DNA of 64,000 bases, from the NCBI GenBank assembly GCA_029379385.1, contig CM055608.1:25728350-25792349 (forward strand). The letters are read 5' to 3'. Below the pieces are notes generated by a model. It was given only the letters and a program-made list of their open reading frames with translations, did not search any database and was not told the DNA's origin. The translations under genes were made by a program, and so were the position numbers. Origin of the DNA: Quillaja saponaria (taxonomy: Eukaryota; Streptophyta; Magnoliopsida; Fabales; Quillajaceae). The stretch's first letter is position 1; every line of letters starts with the position of its first letter. Positions 24,365 to 37,022 of the stretch are shown piece after piece.

Positions 24365-24965
24365 TAACAACATAAATTTTTGATCTCCTTAAATATTCTT
24401 ATTAGTTTTTATTATTACATAGATATTCTCAATTGTTGTTTTACTTCAAAGAAACAACTATTTTTTTATTTTTTTTACTATGTTCATAATCTTCTCTATT
24501 TTAATATTAATATTATTGTAATTACTTTAGAACTATTGATTTCTTTTTTACTTCTTCTCAATATTAATAAATCTATATTTACAGAAATTTTATGTTCTTA
24601 AACACCCTATGAGATTTTACAATTACTTAAATACTTTTTAATTATTATTTTGCTTCAAATAGCTTTTTATTTTATTATTTTTTTTTTACTTTTTTCATCA
24701 ATTTTTCTCTATTTCAATATTAATATGTTAGTAATTCTTTTATGACTATTGATCTTTTTATCCTAATTCTTTTCAATATTAGTAAATCTCTAACGTGTTA
24801 ATAACTATATATCAATAGTAATTACGATTAAATTTCTAAATTTTTTTAATTTAGTACGTTATAAATAATTATAATATAAATTATTATTATTTAAATATTA
24901 TGAATGAAAAGAAATATTAAGTGTATATTTTTTATGATTCTAATATTATTATATTAATTTTATAT
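24365..24965. repeat. Right arm of the large AT-rich inverted repeat
   Basis: Read on the minus strand, 24607-24850 and 24365-24605 repeat the left-arm unit: AATATTGAAAAGAATTAGG, then ATCAATAGTCATAAA, ATATTAATATTGAAATAGAG, ATTTGAAGCAAAATAAT and CATAGGGTGT. The outer part 24895-24960 pairs with 22690-22750. Arms are 0.6-0.9 kb and about 1.3 kb apart. Confidence 0.65.
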
Positions 24966-25837
24966 AGATTCAATTTCTTGTTAAATATTACTAAATGGTT
25001 TGGGTGCCATATATTAAAATTGAAAATAACTTTTCTGTAGGGACTTGCATTAAATTTGCAAACTCACCTTAAATTTCAACTCTTGTGAGGTCAATACTCC
25101 TGACAAGAAAAAGGATAGAATATACTCTCATAACCTGTGTTCACAGGTCGGTTCGGTCCTAGTTGTGGTAAAATTTTTAACTGAATAGAAATTTTTAGAT
25201 AGTAAAATTTAAAAACCTAACCGAATCAAAAATAGAAATTACCTGAATCGAAAAAAATATGACTAGTTCGGTTTGGATATTCGGTTACTCGAAATTTATC
25301 AATATTTCACTAAAATTAATTTAAAAATTATATTTTTGTTATTGTACCTCATACTTTTTAAATTCATTAGTTATTTATAAAAAAAAATACTACAAAAAAC
25401 ATAATATATCAACATATTCAACAGAAATAAAAATGTAAAATTATAAATTAACACAACAATACATTAAAAATAATAATTTTTTAAAAAATTATATATTTTG
25501 ATTTTTGGGTAACTATGGCTACCCATGTGCCCTTCTATTTCACTACCCGTAACCGAACCGAAAATAATAGATATTAAATTTAACTACTCAAACCGAATGT
25601 GAAAAATACATGAATTTAACCAAACCAAATTACAGATTCGGTTCAGATATTTAGTTATCCTGGGTTCCTTGCATAGCCCTACCCATAGCAGTAGTAAAGA
25701 TATCTACTTGGAAAGTATCATGTACTACCTTCTTCAGAACTTCCTTCATAACATGAAAGTCTGTGGCCCTATTAGAACTAACATCAATATCACCTTAATG
25801 AAGTTAGTTAATGCTCTTGGTAAATCAATGCCCATGT
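24966..25837. other. Intergenic, transposon-like debris
   Basis: Words of the type AACCGAACCGAA and TTCGGTTTGGATATTCGGTTA recur on both strands between about 25150 and 25660. This is usual for ends of a non-autonomous plant element, but I could not fix its borders. No gene seen. Confidence 0.35.
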
Positions 25838-26045
25838 AATCTAACATTGAACCATAGTTACGGTTAGAGTACCATAATTAATATTAAGGTTAGGGTACCA
25901 TAATTAGGGTTAGGGTATTGTAATTATGGTTAAAGTTACAGTACCATAATTAGGGTTTGAGTACCATAATTAGGGTTTGGGTACCATAGTTAATGTTAGG
26001 GTATTATAACTAGGGTTAGAGTACCGTAATTTGGGTTATGCTTAT
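25838..26045 (+). repeat. Degenerate minisatellite with TTAGGG-like words
   Basis: About ten imperfect units of 18-24 bp, built from GTACCATAATTAGGGTT, GTACCATAGTTAATGTTAGG and variants. Several units contain TTAGGGTT, close to the plant telomere word TTTAGGG, but the period is much longer than 7 bp, so this is not a telomeric tract. Confidence 0.8.
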
Positions 26046-27780
26046 ACTTTTTAACAAATAATAAGCCTTTCTTTTTCATTTTTTATTGAAAGGGAAAGAA
26101 AACCATAAGCAAGAAAAAGCAACAACAAAACTAATGACCAGTTCTTACTACTCGGCAGTGCCACACCACTCTAGCATTGTTTGCATCAAGGAACAAAAAG
26201 TCATTTTGTGTCACACGATACAGCCGAAACTTTTTCTTATCATGCGACAATGACATGAAACTGAAGTCTCCTACCGATATTCAATAGTATCTGTGGGTAT
26301 CCATGAGTATCCTTCTGTGTTAGTGGATAAGAATGATACAATGTGGTATCCAAGAAAATTTCTGCAACCTCAGTACCAGTGATGATGGACAGAAAGAAGA
26401 AAATCAAGAAGAATCCAAATTGAAAAAGGAACTCAGTAGCAGTGATGGACATAAAGATGAAAACTCCAAATTAAAAAAGGAAAAAGAGTTAAGAATCAAA
26501 CAAACCACCATGAACAATTAAACAAAGATACAGATTCAATAAATCAATACTCTAATCCTGAAAAACTATCAAAATTCAACATCTCCCAAATTACAAATAC
26601 CTCAATTTCGACAACTGAAATCCCAGAGTAATTGATGAAATAAAAAACCTGTAGCAGAGATGGAGGAATACCAAGAAATGCTCTTTTCTCTTCAAATCAT
26701 CATCAGATAATCTCTTGACTCATTCATCGTTTTGTTTGATTGAACTATCAATTTATGAGATTAAAAACCCATTTTCTCCTTCCTATCTTTATTCTTGGTC
26801 TTCCTCGTCCTATAATTGATGATCTCAAAATCTGATTTAGCTTTAAATTTTGATCTACATACAAAATCTTTTTATCTAGTTGCATGTGAGAGACTACAAA
26901 AGAAGGAGAAAAAGAAGAAATCTTCATCAGGTTAGTGGGAAGTCACTGTAAGAAGGAGAAGAAGAGACTGAGAATGAACAGTGAGTAATTTTATATTTTC
27001 TAATTAAATTACACTTATATTTGGGTTATTTTATTGATTTAGGCCGTTGGGGTTATATTAATTAAATTTCTCTAAAATTTTATTTATTTTTACATATTTG
27101 TAAATTATATTAATTAAATTAGATAATTTTTTTAAAAAAAAATCTGTTAAAGAAAATTTATAATTTATAATTTAAATTTATAAATTAAATTAGTTTAATG
27201 TTAGTATTGTTTTACATGTTTTTAAATATTATAAAATATTTATTTAATTTTATTCTTTTATTAATTTAATTAGTTTAATGTAAATAAATTTTATTGATTA
27301 AATTGGATAAGTTTAAATAATTATATACTATAGCAAAATTATAATTATAATTTATTAATTAAATTAGTTCAATGTTAGTATTGTTTTATTATTTATATTT
27401 TTCATAAATGATTGGAACTTCAAACACAAAAGGAAAAAATATAGTATGTGAAGAACCAAAGAGAAAGAGAAAGAAAGAAAAAAAAAATAAAAAAAACTGA
27501 TATTGGATGGATGTATGGTGAACAAGTTGGAGATAATCATCTTCATATATACAAATGTATTTCAAGTATTTTATATTGAGTTAATTCACTTTTTATGTAT
27601 TTTAACCTTTAAACATGTCTAAATAATTATTTAATACTTTACAAATCACTTATAAATTTATTTTATATTCACATGTTTGTTTCCAAAATTGTACACTGTT
27701 TCTATAATATTTTTGATACATATCTGATAAGTTTCTTTTTTCATACTAACTAATACAATGTCTTGTCACGACATTTTAAT
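26046..27780. other. Intergenic, no gene recognised
   Basis: Small ORFs only. 26390-26490 has a local duplication coding-like for GHKDENSKLKKEKE, visible as two copies of a piece containing GTGATGGACA.AAAGA, but no family match. 27000-27360 is over 80% AT by eye. No RNA gene seen. Confidence 0.3.
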
Positions 27781-29050
27781 CATGGGTCTGCATCAAGGAT
27801 ATGCATCAAAGTAGGAGGAACTTGATGCCCACTAAACTCAAAGTTTTGATCATCTAATTAATGCAAGATTGGCCATATGATCAGTAACTCTATTGTCTTC
27901 ACGATGAATGTGACTAAGATGTACTTCCGAGTTTAGCTAAATGAGGTGACGGATGTCATTGATTAGTGGTATGTGACCATTAATTGGACAGTCATCTATA
28001 GAAAGAAGATGAATAATTAACTGGGAATCCTCTTCTACTAGCAGTCTTCTAAAACCTTTATCCCTAGCAGCTAAGTAAACCTAGCCTTAGAGCCCATAAC
28101 TCAGCTCTAATGAAATCACACCATCCTATATTCTTACCGAATTCATATTCCTATTGTCCATGACTATTTCAAATAACACCAGCCGCACTTGCTGGACCAG
28201 GATTACCACGAGCAGCCCCATCCGTGTTAAGCTTCACCCATGAACTGGAGGAGCATTCCATCTTACCCATTTGCAAGTGAGCTGTCTAGAAGGAGAAAGA
28301 AGAGAGTAAGACTTCTCAGCATTCTTAATCTCTGTTAAAAGCTTATGAGCACTACCCTTAGGTTCATGAGGCCACCTGAAGTCAACCTCAAAAATACTCA
28401 TGTTTCTCCACTTCCAAATTAGCCAACACGTGATGCCAAAAACCTTTGGTCAATCCTCAATTCCAATTGTACAATCGCCACTTAAATTTCCCATGATCCA
28501 CTCCCTAGCCCCGGACGTGTAAAAGGATGGACTTCTCATATTTCTCATAATCTCATCCAAACCTCACGGGCCTTGTAGAAATCATGAAGTGCATGACACG
28601 TTGTTTCATCATGCATTAGACAAGAAGCACAAGAAGATTTAATACCTTGGATCCTGCGAGCGCGAAATTCGTTAGTTAGAAGGCCATCGTAAACCACTAG
28701 CCATAAGAAATGCCTGATCCGTTGTGGACAATGCCACTTCCATATCACCTTCCAATCAAAGTGGTTAACCTCACCTTGCTGATCATGCACTAACTCATAT
28801 GCCGAACTGACACAGAAATTTCCATTTGAGGACTGGCCCCAAGCAATGCAATCTTCAACATCATTACCCATGGGAGGAAGGAGCGCTTTAATTCTGGAAC
28901 AAAATCCCACTCATCCTTTGCTGTGGCATAGTCTTTCACTGTAGCCCAAGTATCCACTATGTCATCAGTCCCTTGAGCTTGGGTCAACAAAGAACCAGTA
29001 TCAGGCACCCAGTCGTCAATCCCGAAAGTGAATAAAAAATTAAATGTCAT
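27781..29050 (-). pseudogene. LINE non-LTR retrotransposon 3' end: zf-RVT and RNase H, decayed
   Basis: On the minus strand 28545-28910 gives a clear zf-RVT domain: AWGQSSNGNFCVSSAYELV, then FDWKVIWKWHCPQRIRHFLW, with the Cys and His pattern CASCLMHDETTCHALHD. Upstream, 28900-29050 keeps the preceding linker. Downstream about 28160-28260 reads WVKLNTDGAARGNPGPASAA followed by a stop, the start of the RVT_3-type RNase H domain, with later parts near 27830-28120. Reverse transcriptase and endonuclease are absent, as in a 5'-truncated insertion, and stops and frameshifts show it is dead. Confidence 0.85.
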
Positions 29051-30930
29051 TATGTGGTTTTATTTGTTCTTCAATTTTACACTAAGTACCACTAGTGATC
29101 CAAAAGCTACACACAACTCGGATCAAGTCATCAATTATCGGCCAACGATCTCTGAAAGCGAAATTCACAAGCCAAAGTAATTACATTTTACTAGTTATAT
29201 TTGATAAATTATTAATTAAAATATTTAGGCATACACAATATAAAAGAGTTTTCTGTAAAAATTTAGCTTCAACGTCCTTAAATTTATTACACAAATTTAA
29301 AGCCCTAAAATGGGTCTTGGAAAAACATTGTTATTTCAATCAAATAATATAAATATATAAATATTAACACATGCAGATCTAACTAATTTTCTTTTAAGAT
29401 CAGCTATTCAGCCACCATTTTAGAAAATATTGCAGGAAAAATATTCTCACAAGAGATTGTATCATTAGATGAGCTCATTGCATTGCTTCACGGAAGCGGC
29501 ATTTGCCTACCGTAATAGCACCAACTATTCCATGAGCTAGTCATCAGCTTTTCAGCACACGGTTCTTGGTAAGCATGGCATCTTTTATACCTCACCCATT
29601 CGACTATAAAGGCCATACATGTTAAACCTTCCCTCAAGCTCATTTGTTTATGTGTCGTACGATATCTTTATTTTAAAAATCGAACTGGTGATAGATTTGA
29701 AAAATTATCGAGTATCGGATTATTGGTTTCATAAGAGTTAGACCAATGGTCAAACCGAGTGACGTTGTAAATATATGTAATTATATAATTTAAATATTAA
29801 ACATATTACATAAATTATTCTATTAATTATAAATACTAAATATACAAAAATAAAATTTCAAATAGTCAAACATAAAAAGAAAACTATCAAAAATTTACAA
29901 ATATAATTATTAATAATTAATACGACAAGTAATTACTTTATTGTGAGTAATAAAATTTCAAATAGTCAAATATGAAAAACAAAAAAAAAAATACTATCAC
30001 AAATATAATTATTAATAATTACGACAAGTAATTAATTTATTGTGAATCATGATATTCAAACTTATAATAATAGTAATATTTTTTATACTAACATTTTTAC
30101 TATATATTATTTTAACTTAGGAAATAGACTTCCTTTATAAAGGTTTAAAAAACTGTTTATCTTTTCAATTTGGGACTTTAAGTCTCTACATTTATTACAA
30201 ACTATCTAAAAAGACAACAAGACTATCGATGATAAGATGCAGATATGATTCTAGTGTTGTCATTGATATCAAGGATTTTTTCAACAAAATAAATTACTTT
30301 AGAAATTATTCAAATACAAAATCTAAAAAACTCAATTTTATTATTAAAATTATCACAAATACAAAATATTCAAAATACATAAAACTTTTGTTCTAATAAT
30401 TCAATTGAAAGAGAAAATCACAGTTCCCAATCTTTTTCTACATGATTTTTCTCATTCTTTGTTCTTTTTGCCAATCTTGGAGGTTGTGTGAATTATACAT
30501 TAAAACACAAGTACTTAGCATGTAATTTCCTCAGAAACACAGCTGAGAGCTCATACACTTTTTATAGCAGGTCCAAAAAAACCATTTCCTATACTGATAT
30601 TAATGTCGTATATTCAAAAGCAGTCGATTGGCATAAAAGAATTTGGGTGATAGTGATTGTTAAGTTCTAATGTGAGCTACTGACGTGGCTGATCGAATAG
30701 CTAATTCTTGGTATATATATTTCTGCAAAATAAAGATGTATTTCGGGGGACATTCCGATGTATCATATTAAAATACTTGTATAGTTGTATGCATGTTCAT
30801 CATGCGAACTCTCTGAATTTGCATTTTTAGAAGAATTGTACTTTCAAAATACGAAACAAAGCTACCTCATTTGGTCTTTTTCCGGGATAAACCGTGTCTA
30901 ATTAATTGCCCAATACATACCATTAAAGAG
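29051..30930. other. Intergenic, AT-rich
   Basis: No gene recognised. A direct repeat links about 29848-29940 with 29945-30050: both contain AAATTTCAAATAGTCAAA and an AATATAATTATTAATAATTA-type run followed by ACGACAAGTAATTA. It is a local tandem duplication of about 100 bp. Confidence 0.4.
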
Positions 30931-31240
30931 TAGGGGTGTAGCGGGGTGTAGCCGGCTCTTCACGGAGAGTTGAACCCAAGGCTTCTTAGTGAGTATTTGT
31001 ATAAATTACCACTAAACTAAGTAACAATTTGTGTTAATTTTTTTGTATATAAATAGATTTATTATAAATGTATATATAAATAATAAATTTTTTATTAACT
31101 AATATTAAACGAGCTAGCTCACAAGCCGAGTTTTGAAAAAACTGAGCTCGGCTCGTTTTACTAAACGAGCTTAAAATAAAGCTCAAGATCAGCTTGTTTT
31201 TTAGCTTGATCCGAACTAGCTCGGCTCATTGTTACCCCTA
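30931..31240. mobile_element. hAT-type non-autonomous element with 8-bp target duplication
   Basis: The element starts TAGGGGTGTA and ends GTTACCCCTA, so the outer seven bases are perfectly inverted. An identical 8-bp repeat TTAAAGAG flanks it (30923-30930 and 31241-31248). Short TIRs and an 8-bp duplication are the hAT signature. The 310-bp body has no ORF but carries a tRNA-like segment (30958-31030) and, near the right end, GAGCTCGGCTCG words common in plant hAT ends. Confidence 0.8.
30958..31030 (-). mobile_element. tRNA-like SINE head inside the hAT element
   Basis: On the minus strand TAGTTTAGTGG fits the Pol III A box and, about 31 nt later, GGGTTCAACTCTCC fits the B box, with tRNA-like spacing. 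No full cloverleaf or clean acceptor stem is visible, so this is a SINE or tRNA relic rather than a working tRNA gene. Confidence 0.55.
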
Positions 31241-31639
31241 TTAAAGAGCTTAATTTTATTTGACATCGCAATATTTGGCGCGGGTAGCATCAGACATTTT
31301 TTTTATAACAGGGGAAGCTATGCAGAGGGTAAAATGCTGATAATCCCTACCTTTCCATTGTGTCATAGATTTTTCTATGCAACGTCTGCAATTACAATAG
31401 CCCTCCATAGCATAACCGAAATGCTCACTTTTATTATATAAGAAGAAGAAGAAAAGAAAAACAAACAACAACATGCCATAGTACTTCTCAAAGAGCTCCA
31501 TATTTCCTCCCCAATACAACATAATCATCCCTCAGGTAGTCAGGTTAACTATCCATCACATCTCTCCCCTATGTTGAGGAGCGTCCCAACCCAATAATAG
31601 TAGCGAAGTCAATAGATCTATGCTAATATTATAAGTATC

Positions 31640-34600
31640 TTAAACTTGGATCTCTACTGGCCATCTGTACATCTCCTCTTCAGGAACAGGAATTGTAAAG
31701 GTCACTAATCCAGTTGCAGGGTCATAATTGAAGTTGGTCTCAGCATTTCTTACAGTGCACTTCAGTGGTCGTTGGGAGGAGTAAACACCGAACCGCCCAC
31801 ACCCCCTCACTCTAAGGGAAATTGTAGCTGTTGTTGATCTGTGCTCGCTGAATGAAGTGGTTAGCTCAGACGAGACCACACCATTAAAAAACTGTTGTTC
31901 CTTGTCAAAAAGTTTACGGACTTCAACCAACTCTACAGCTCCTCCTGTGTTGAACATGTCAAGCAGGCCTATTGGTGCAAACGAGATGTTTGATGTGATT
32001 TCCTAAGCCACATAAAAATAAAAGATCATTGAGCAATGTCATCACGTAATTTGATGTGTCAGTGGATCTTATTAGTGGGCACAGTGAGACAGAAGAAATG
32101 ATGTGGCCTAAGGGGACTCTTACCGTGACTGGACAGAAATGGTAAAGTTCATACTCAAGAACCTCAAGTGTTACTGGCAATGAAGCACCTTTAGGTAGCC
32201 GAACCACCTCCCCTGAAAAACAAATTGTATGTCAGCATACTGCTGTAACTTGTAATGGGAAATTATTTTCATGATGATTTGATATGGAAGGGGAGAAAAC
32301 TTACGATCTTACGAGAATATTAAAGAAAAATATGGCTTAAAATTGTAATAATTCAATTTGCAATCTACTGAAAGCATTAACTTAAAGAACTATTATCATA
32401 TTGATATTATTTCTAGAGAATCAGAAAGTTGTGGACCTGATCTGTTGCCATAAACAACTGTCTCCCCGTCAAAATCTGCACCAGCAACTTGTGAAATGAG
32501 GTCAACATCAGCAGCGCGAACAGAACCTGTGAGGGTACCAGGAGAAGCATCATGGATACGAGTGTTTTTTGTAACCTTGCACCACCCAGCACCTTGGCAA
32601 TTGAAAACACCAACAACGCCCGAGCATTGGTTAAGGTTCCATATTTTGAGCAAGCTGCAAAATCAATTTCATTACATGCGCTCTATAAAGAAAGTCCAAG
32701 TTTATAGTCAAACAGGTAATCTGTTTAAATCAGTGATAAAAGGTTAAATTAACCTGGTTCCATCTCTTGCTGGATCAGCAAAGAGACAATCACGGGTAGG
32801 CCTTCCGGGTAGTTGAGCACGCAGAACTGATCCGTCAGGGAGAACCAGCTTCTTCAGAAGTTCAAAATTATGGTTCCCTGGCTTATCACTGCAGAAATAA
32901 CAGAGATATATTAGATATATGGTAATTACATTTTTTAGGCAGTGGACAACATTATCTGCTCTAGAACATGTATGTACCTGACATAGATTGCACATCCACC
33001 AATTGCACGAGCTGCCGCATGATAATCTGCTGCCGGGTGTAAACTCTGGATGGCAAAGAATTTTTTATTAATATAGATAGAAATAACCACAGATCTACTA
33101 CAGTATACACTAAACGATAGATTGAACAACAGTGATCCATTAGCTTGTAGCAACATTTAAACCAGCCAAACTTCTCCTTCGCACACAGACAGAATAAATG
33201 GTATTGGCAATTATATCAGTCTGGATTGTTAAAAAAATAATAACCAATAAGGAACATACTTCCATAAGTAGGCAATTCATTTTCATACCACTTTCACACT
33301 TGCAAGTCAAACATTTAGTTAAAATATCAAATAGCTCTAGCATGCATGAATGCACTTGCTACCACCACAAAGTTATAACTTATTATCTACTTACATGGAA
33401 CATATCCCAGTCAGGTTGCATAAATTCGCCAAGGAAGAGGGTATTGTAGGCCACGGAAGAAATATGGATAGTATTAGAAGCAGGGTCACGAGGATAAAAG
33501 TCATCAGAAGCTCTCATGACAGCAGTCTGCTTGGCACTGTAGATCCCATCAGTGTTGTGACACATACATGCGATGCATCCATTGTCAGGAAAGTTTCGAC
33601 CAATAGAGGCTTCAAGAGCCTGGTGATAGCTGCGAGTAAGAGAAACTCTGCCTCCATGACCAGCACCAAGGGTCTCAATAATGTTCTGCACGTCAACTTT
33701 TACTCCATCTACTCCACATGAAGCCAGGTAAGCATGGAGCTCATTGTAGAAATTGAAAACTTTCTTGGGGGGCACCAGACCCAGGCCACAAATAGACAAG
33801 CTATCCATAACAATGTCAGGTTGGTTGCCTAGTACACCTTGGGACTGTAATGGGTATGCCAGTGCAGTCTCATAGTGTTCCATGCCAGTTGCTTCTGGCT
33901 TCACTCCACCCCAATAACCAGCAAGAGCATGCCATACATACACATTTCTGTACAAGCAAGAGTCAGGCAGATAAGCAGTGGATTGTGCTTTCAATCAAAA
34001 TGATTTCAGAACTTTAGCAGGCAGTTAGAAACTTGTATTTTGGAGAAGAAAAGAAAAGGAGAAATTAAGGGATCATCTGAACCGTACTTCACATTATGAC
34101 GTTGCTTGGCTTCATCTACAACATGCTTTAGGCCTGAGATCTGTTCATTGTTCTGGCCATTCTTTTGAAATTTAGCATTCTCCTTTATACCTGTCAATCT
34201 GGTTGCAAACCTGCATAAGACATGCCAACAAATTAATAACCAAAGTGTTGCTCATAGTCTTAAAAGAGTAAAATGAGAACTACTCATTTGACTAAATAGA
34301 AATTATTATTTTTGTTAATTGCTTGGAGAAGTATATAACATATGTGATAACATTTAAAATAGGTTATCAAGATTCTTCCTCCGGGACATAGCCAAGTTGA
34401 CAATTGATCCAAATCTTATTACCTCTCACCCTACCCCCGAAAATAGGAAAGGAGAAAAGGAAATAGAATTAATTTTTCTCCCGAAGCCATAACTTAATAC
34501 TGCCTTGGAATCCTCTTGGCTCTATTCTAGTATACATTTTATATGTCCTATCTAATACAGATTTAAATGTAAGGAATATTCGTTGTCAATAGGAAGACAA

Positions 34601-37022
34601 AGATTATTGTTAAATTTTTCTCTAAAAAAAAAAACAGATAAATACATATTACACAGCTTTCCACTCCAAACTTAAAGAGTGCAAATTAGTTAAATTGATG
34701 ACCCGGATAATAACTATCCCATAGTACGACATTTAACACACATGAAGTCAAATGCAGAATGCTCATTTAATATGGAAATTTTATGTACGTTGCATCAACC
34801 ATACGCAAGTGTTATGTATGTGTTATGCAATGCTGAAGGGGGCTTTGGGTGGGGAGAGAGAAAGCTAGGGCTAAAGATGTCTTACTGTGCTCCTTCTTGT
34901 ACCACAGTATCAGCAGCCTTTTGTTTATTTTCAATCTGTTGCCAACCATCATCAATGATGAGGAATCGTGTAGGTGTTCCTCCCTCTGATAAGCTGCAAT
35001 GTTCCCAAAACCGCATGTTCAGTGTCAATAATCATTGTTAATTTGTTATTTTCACAATCCTCCTTCATTTACCGTAAAAAAATGTAGCATACTATATTAT
35101 CTACTAATTAGTAATTACCTTTTAAGGCCTTCCTCAACACCCTCAGCTGTGACATCAGTATAGAAAGCATCCCATGTGCACCAGCCGAACCAGTCAAGGA
35201 AAGAAGGCAACTACATATAAACAATTGAAAATATTATGAGATCCATTTAAACAGTGATTTTTGGCATTTGCACATACTAACAGATGTTCTTACTTTTTTC
35301 TTCTCACGGTGATGAAAAGTTTGCATGTGTTTCTCAACAGCTCTGTTTAACAGAAAACCAGGAAAAGAATCATCAATAACATTAAAAGGAAAAAAAAAAT
35401 ATACCAAGAAATTATGTGGTAAATAGATGAAAACAATATCCTATAAATTCAAAAATTACTGCAGAATTTCCACTACTTTGCAGCAAAATGACAACTTCAT
35501 GATAATGAAAATAGCGCAAGAACATCAGTCACTCAGTGCATGGGGGCCAGGTAACAAGAGGAAGAAAGGAAAAAAACTCACTTGACAGCCTGGTTGATGA
35601 CTTCGAAGGGATTAGTCCCAGCATGCAAGTAGACAAGGTGGAGGCCTTGATTGGTCTCAACAGCACTATCTCCTGCAAAATCAAAATTACATACCACAAA
35701 AATGTAATTTAAGTGTAGTACAACAACAAAACTTTATGTGCCTATACCAAATTTTATTTTATTTTTCATAAAAATTAGCAACTCACCACTCTCAAGGCAA
35801 ATCTCTATCTCGTTTTTGTCATTGCCTTGTAAAACAGCATGGAACTGGCCTTCCAGGAGAGGAAGGATGACAGTGTAGATTGTGGGGTCATCGTCCTGAT
35901 CCCCTCCTTCCATGCCATCTTTGCTCTCTATCAGCATAAATTGGGTCTCCAAAGGAATATCTCTCCCACAAGTTCCCATTCTTTGAGTCATCCACCATAG
36001 CTTGAACCGGAAACAACACAAGAACCGGAGACCCCTGTTTCAAAATCAGCGAAAAAAATCAAAATAAATAATGAAACATCTTATAATCCATCCTTATTAA
36101 ACATATGGAAAGAGCTCAAGTGAGAATCAAGTACCTACTCAGTAAACAACAGAATGGCAATCTTATTTGATGTTTAAAAGAGATACATCTAATAAAATTG
36201 CAACTATCATGGCTGCAGATAAGTACTTCAGTTACAACTACATTTCAATATTATAATTACCATTTATAATTTTTCATATATGGATGAACTACAAGTTAAT
36301 TCTGAGTTTATGTGAAGTCAATTTGCTGCAGAACTACTGGTATGCATACTAGAACATATTATGCAGCATGAAGCATTAGGAATAGGAAGATCCTTCAGTT
36401 AATTTTCAAAGTCAAATTTAAATTTCATCAAATTCAGAAAGTGAGTCTGAAACCAATGATACATGGTGGTACTGCCAATTCAGTTGATTGATTCTGTATT
36501 CTAAGCCAAACATTTGAGATGTTTTGCATACACATATGCCCAACTTGCCTTGAATTCAAAACAGGTTCCCAATCTTCTTCTCATAACTAGAGTTCTTTCA
36601 CTCCGGTATACATGATATGCACAAAATTTAATAACAAGTTGGTTCCAAAGCTACCATATGTCATAGTTTCTCATATTTCAGAACATTGATATTTACTTAA
36701 CCATTAGAACAGCATAGGCTGCAAACAAGCGTAACCTAAATAACAGCTTCTTCTTTTTTTACCACAAAACCACATTAATTGTGACTAAAAAGATATACTG
36801 GTACAAATTTAGAAGTTGTACTAGAACTTACTCTAAAACACCAATGGGAAAGACATGGACGCTCTTGCTATGGGAAGCTGTGGCACCAATAAAAGCACCA
36901 GCAATGAGGCCTGCACCAGATCCTGGAGTCAGCACAATGTTGTCGGGCACTCCTTTGAGTATGGTCTTTCCATGGACGACTAAGTTCCCATCATTGACGG
37001 AGATCCCAGGTGTGACCGTCAT
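31640..37022 (-). CDS. Raffinose synthase family enzyme, SIP2-like (probable raffinose-acting alkaline alpha-galactosidase)
   Basis: Thirteen coding exons (36832-37022, 35787-36034, 35582-35672, 35294-35342, 35119-35210, 34886-34993, 34088-34210, 33395-33947, 32978-33045, 32754-32888, 32437-32654, 32124-32212, 31640-32002) join in frame to 775 aa, close to Arabidopsis SIP2 (At3g57520). The start is [18 protein letters not shown]. Catalytic GH36-like motifs are present: KVDVQN with nucleophile candidate D386, and [11 protein letters not shown] with acid/base candidate D449 or D450. The protein lacks the insertion of true raffinose synthases (RS5 type). From published work as I recall, SIP2 hydrolyses raffinose at alkaline pH in sink tissue, so breakdown is more likely than synthesis. 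No signal peptide is seen, so the enzyme is probably cytosolic. A 5' UTR intron lies upstream (acceptor ending at 37040). Confidence 0.95.

Noticed and set aside
25838..26045. Interstitial telomere
   Set aside because: TTAGGG-like words occur, but the repeat period is about 20 bp and lacks uninterrupted TTTAGGG units.
30958..31030. Functional tRNA gene
   Set aside because: A and B boxes fit, but no seven-base acceptor stem or anticodon arm can be drawn.
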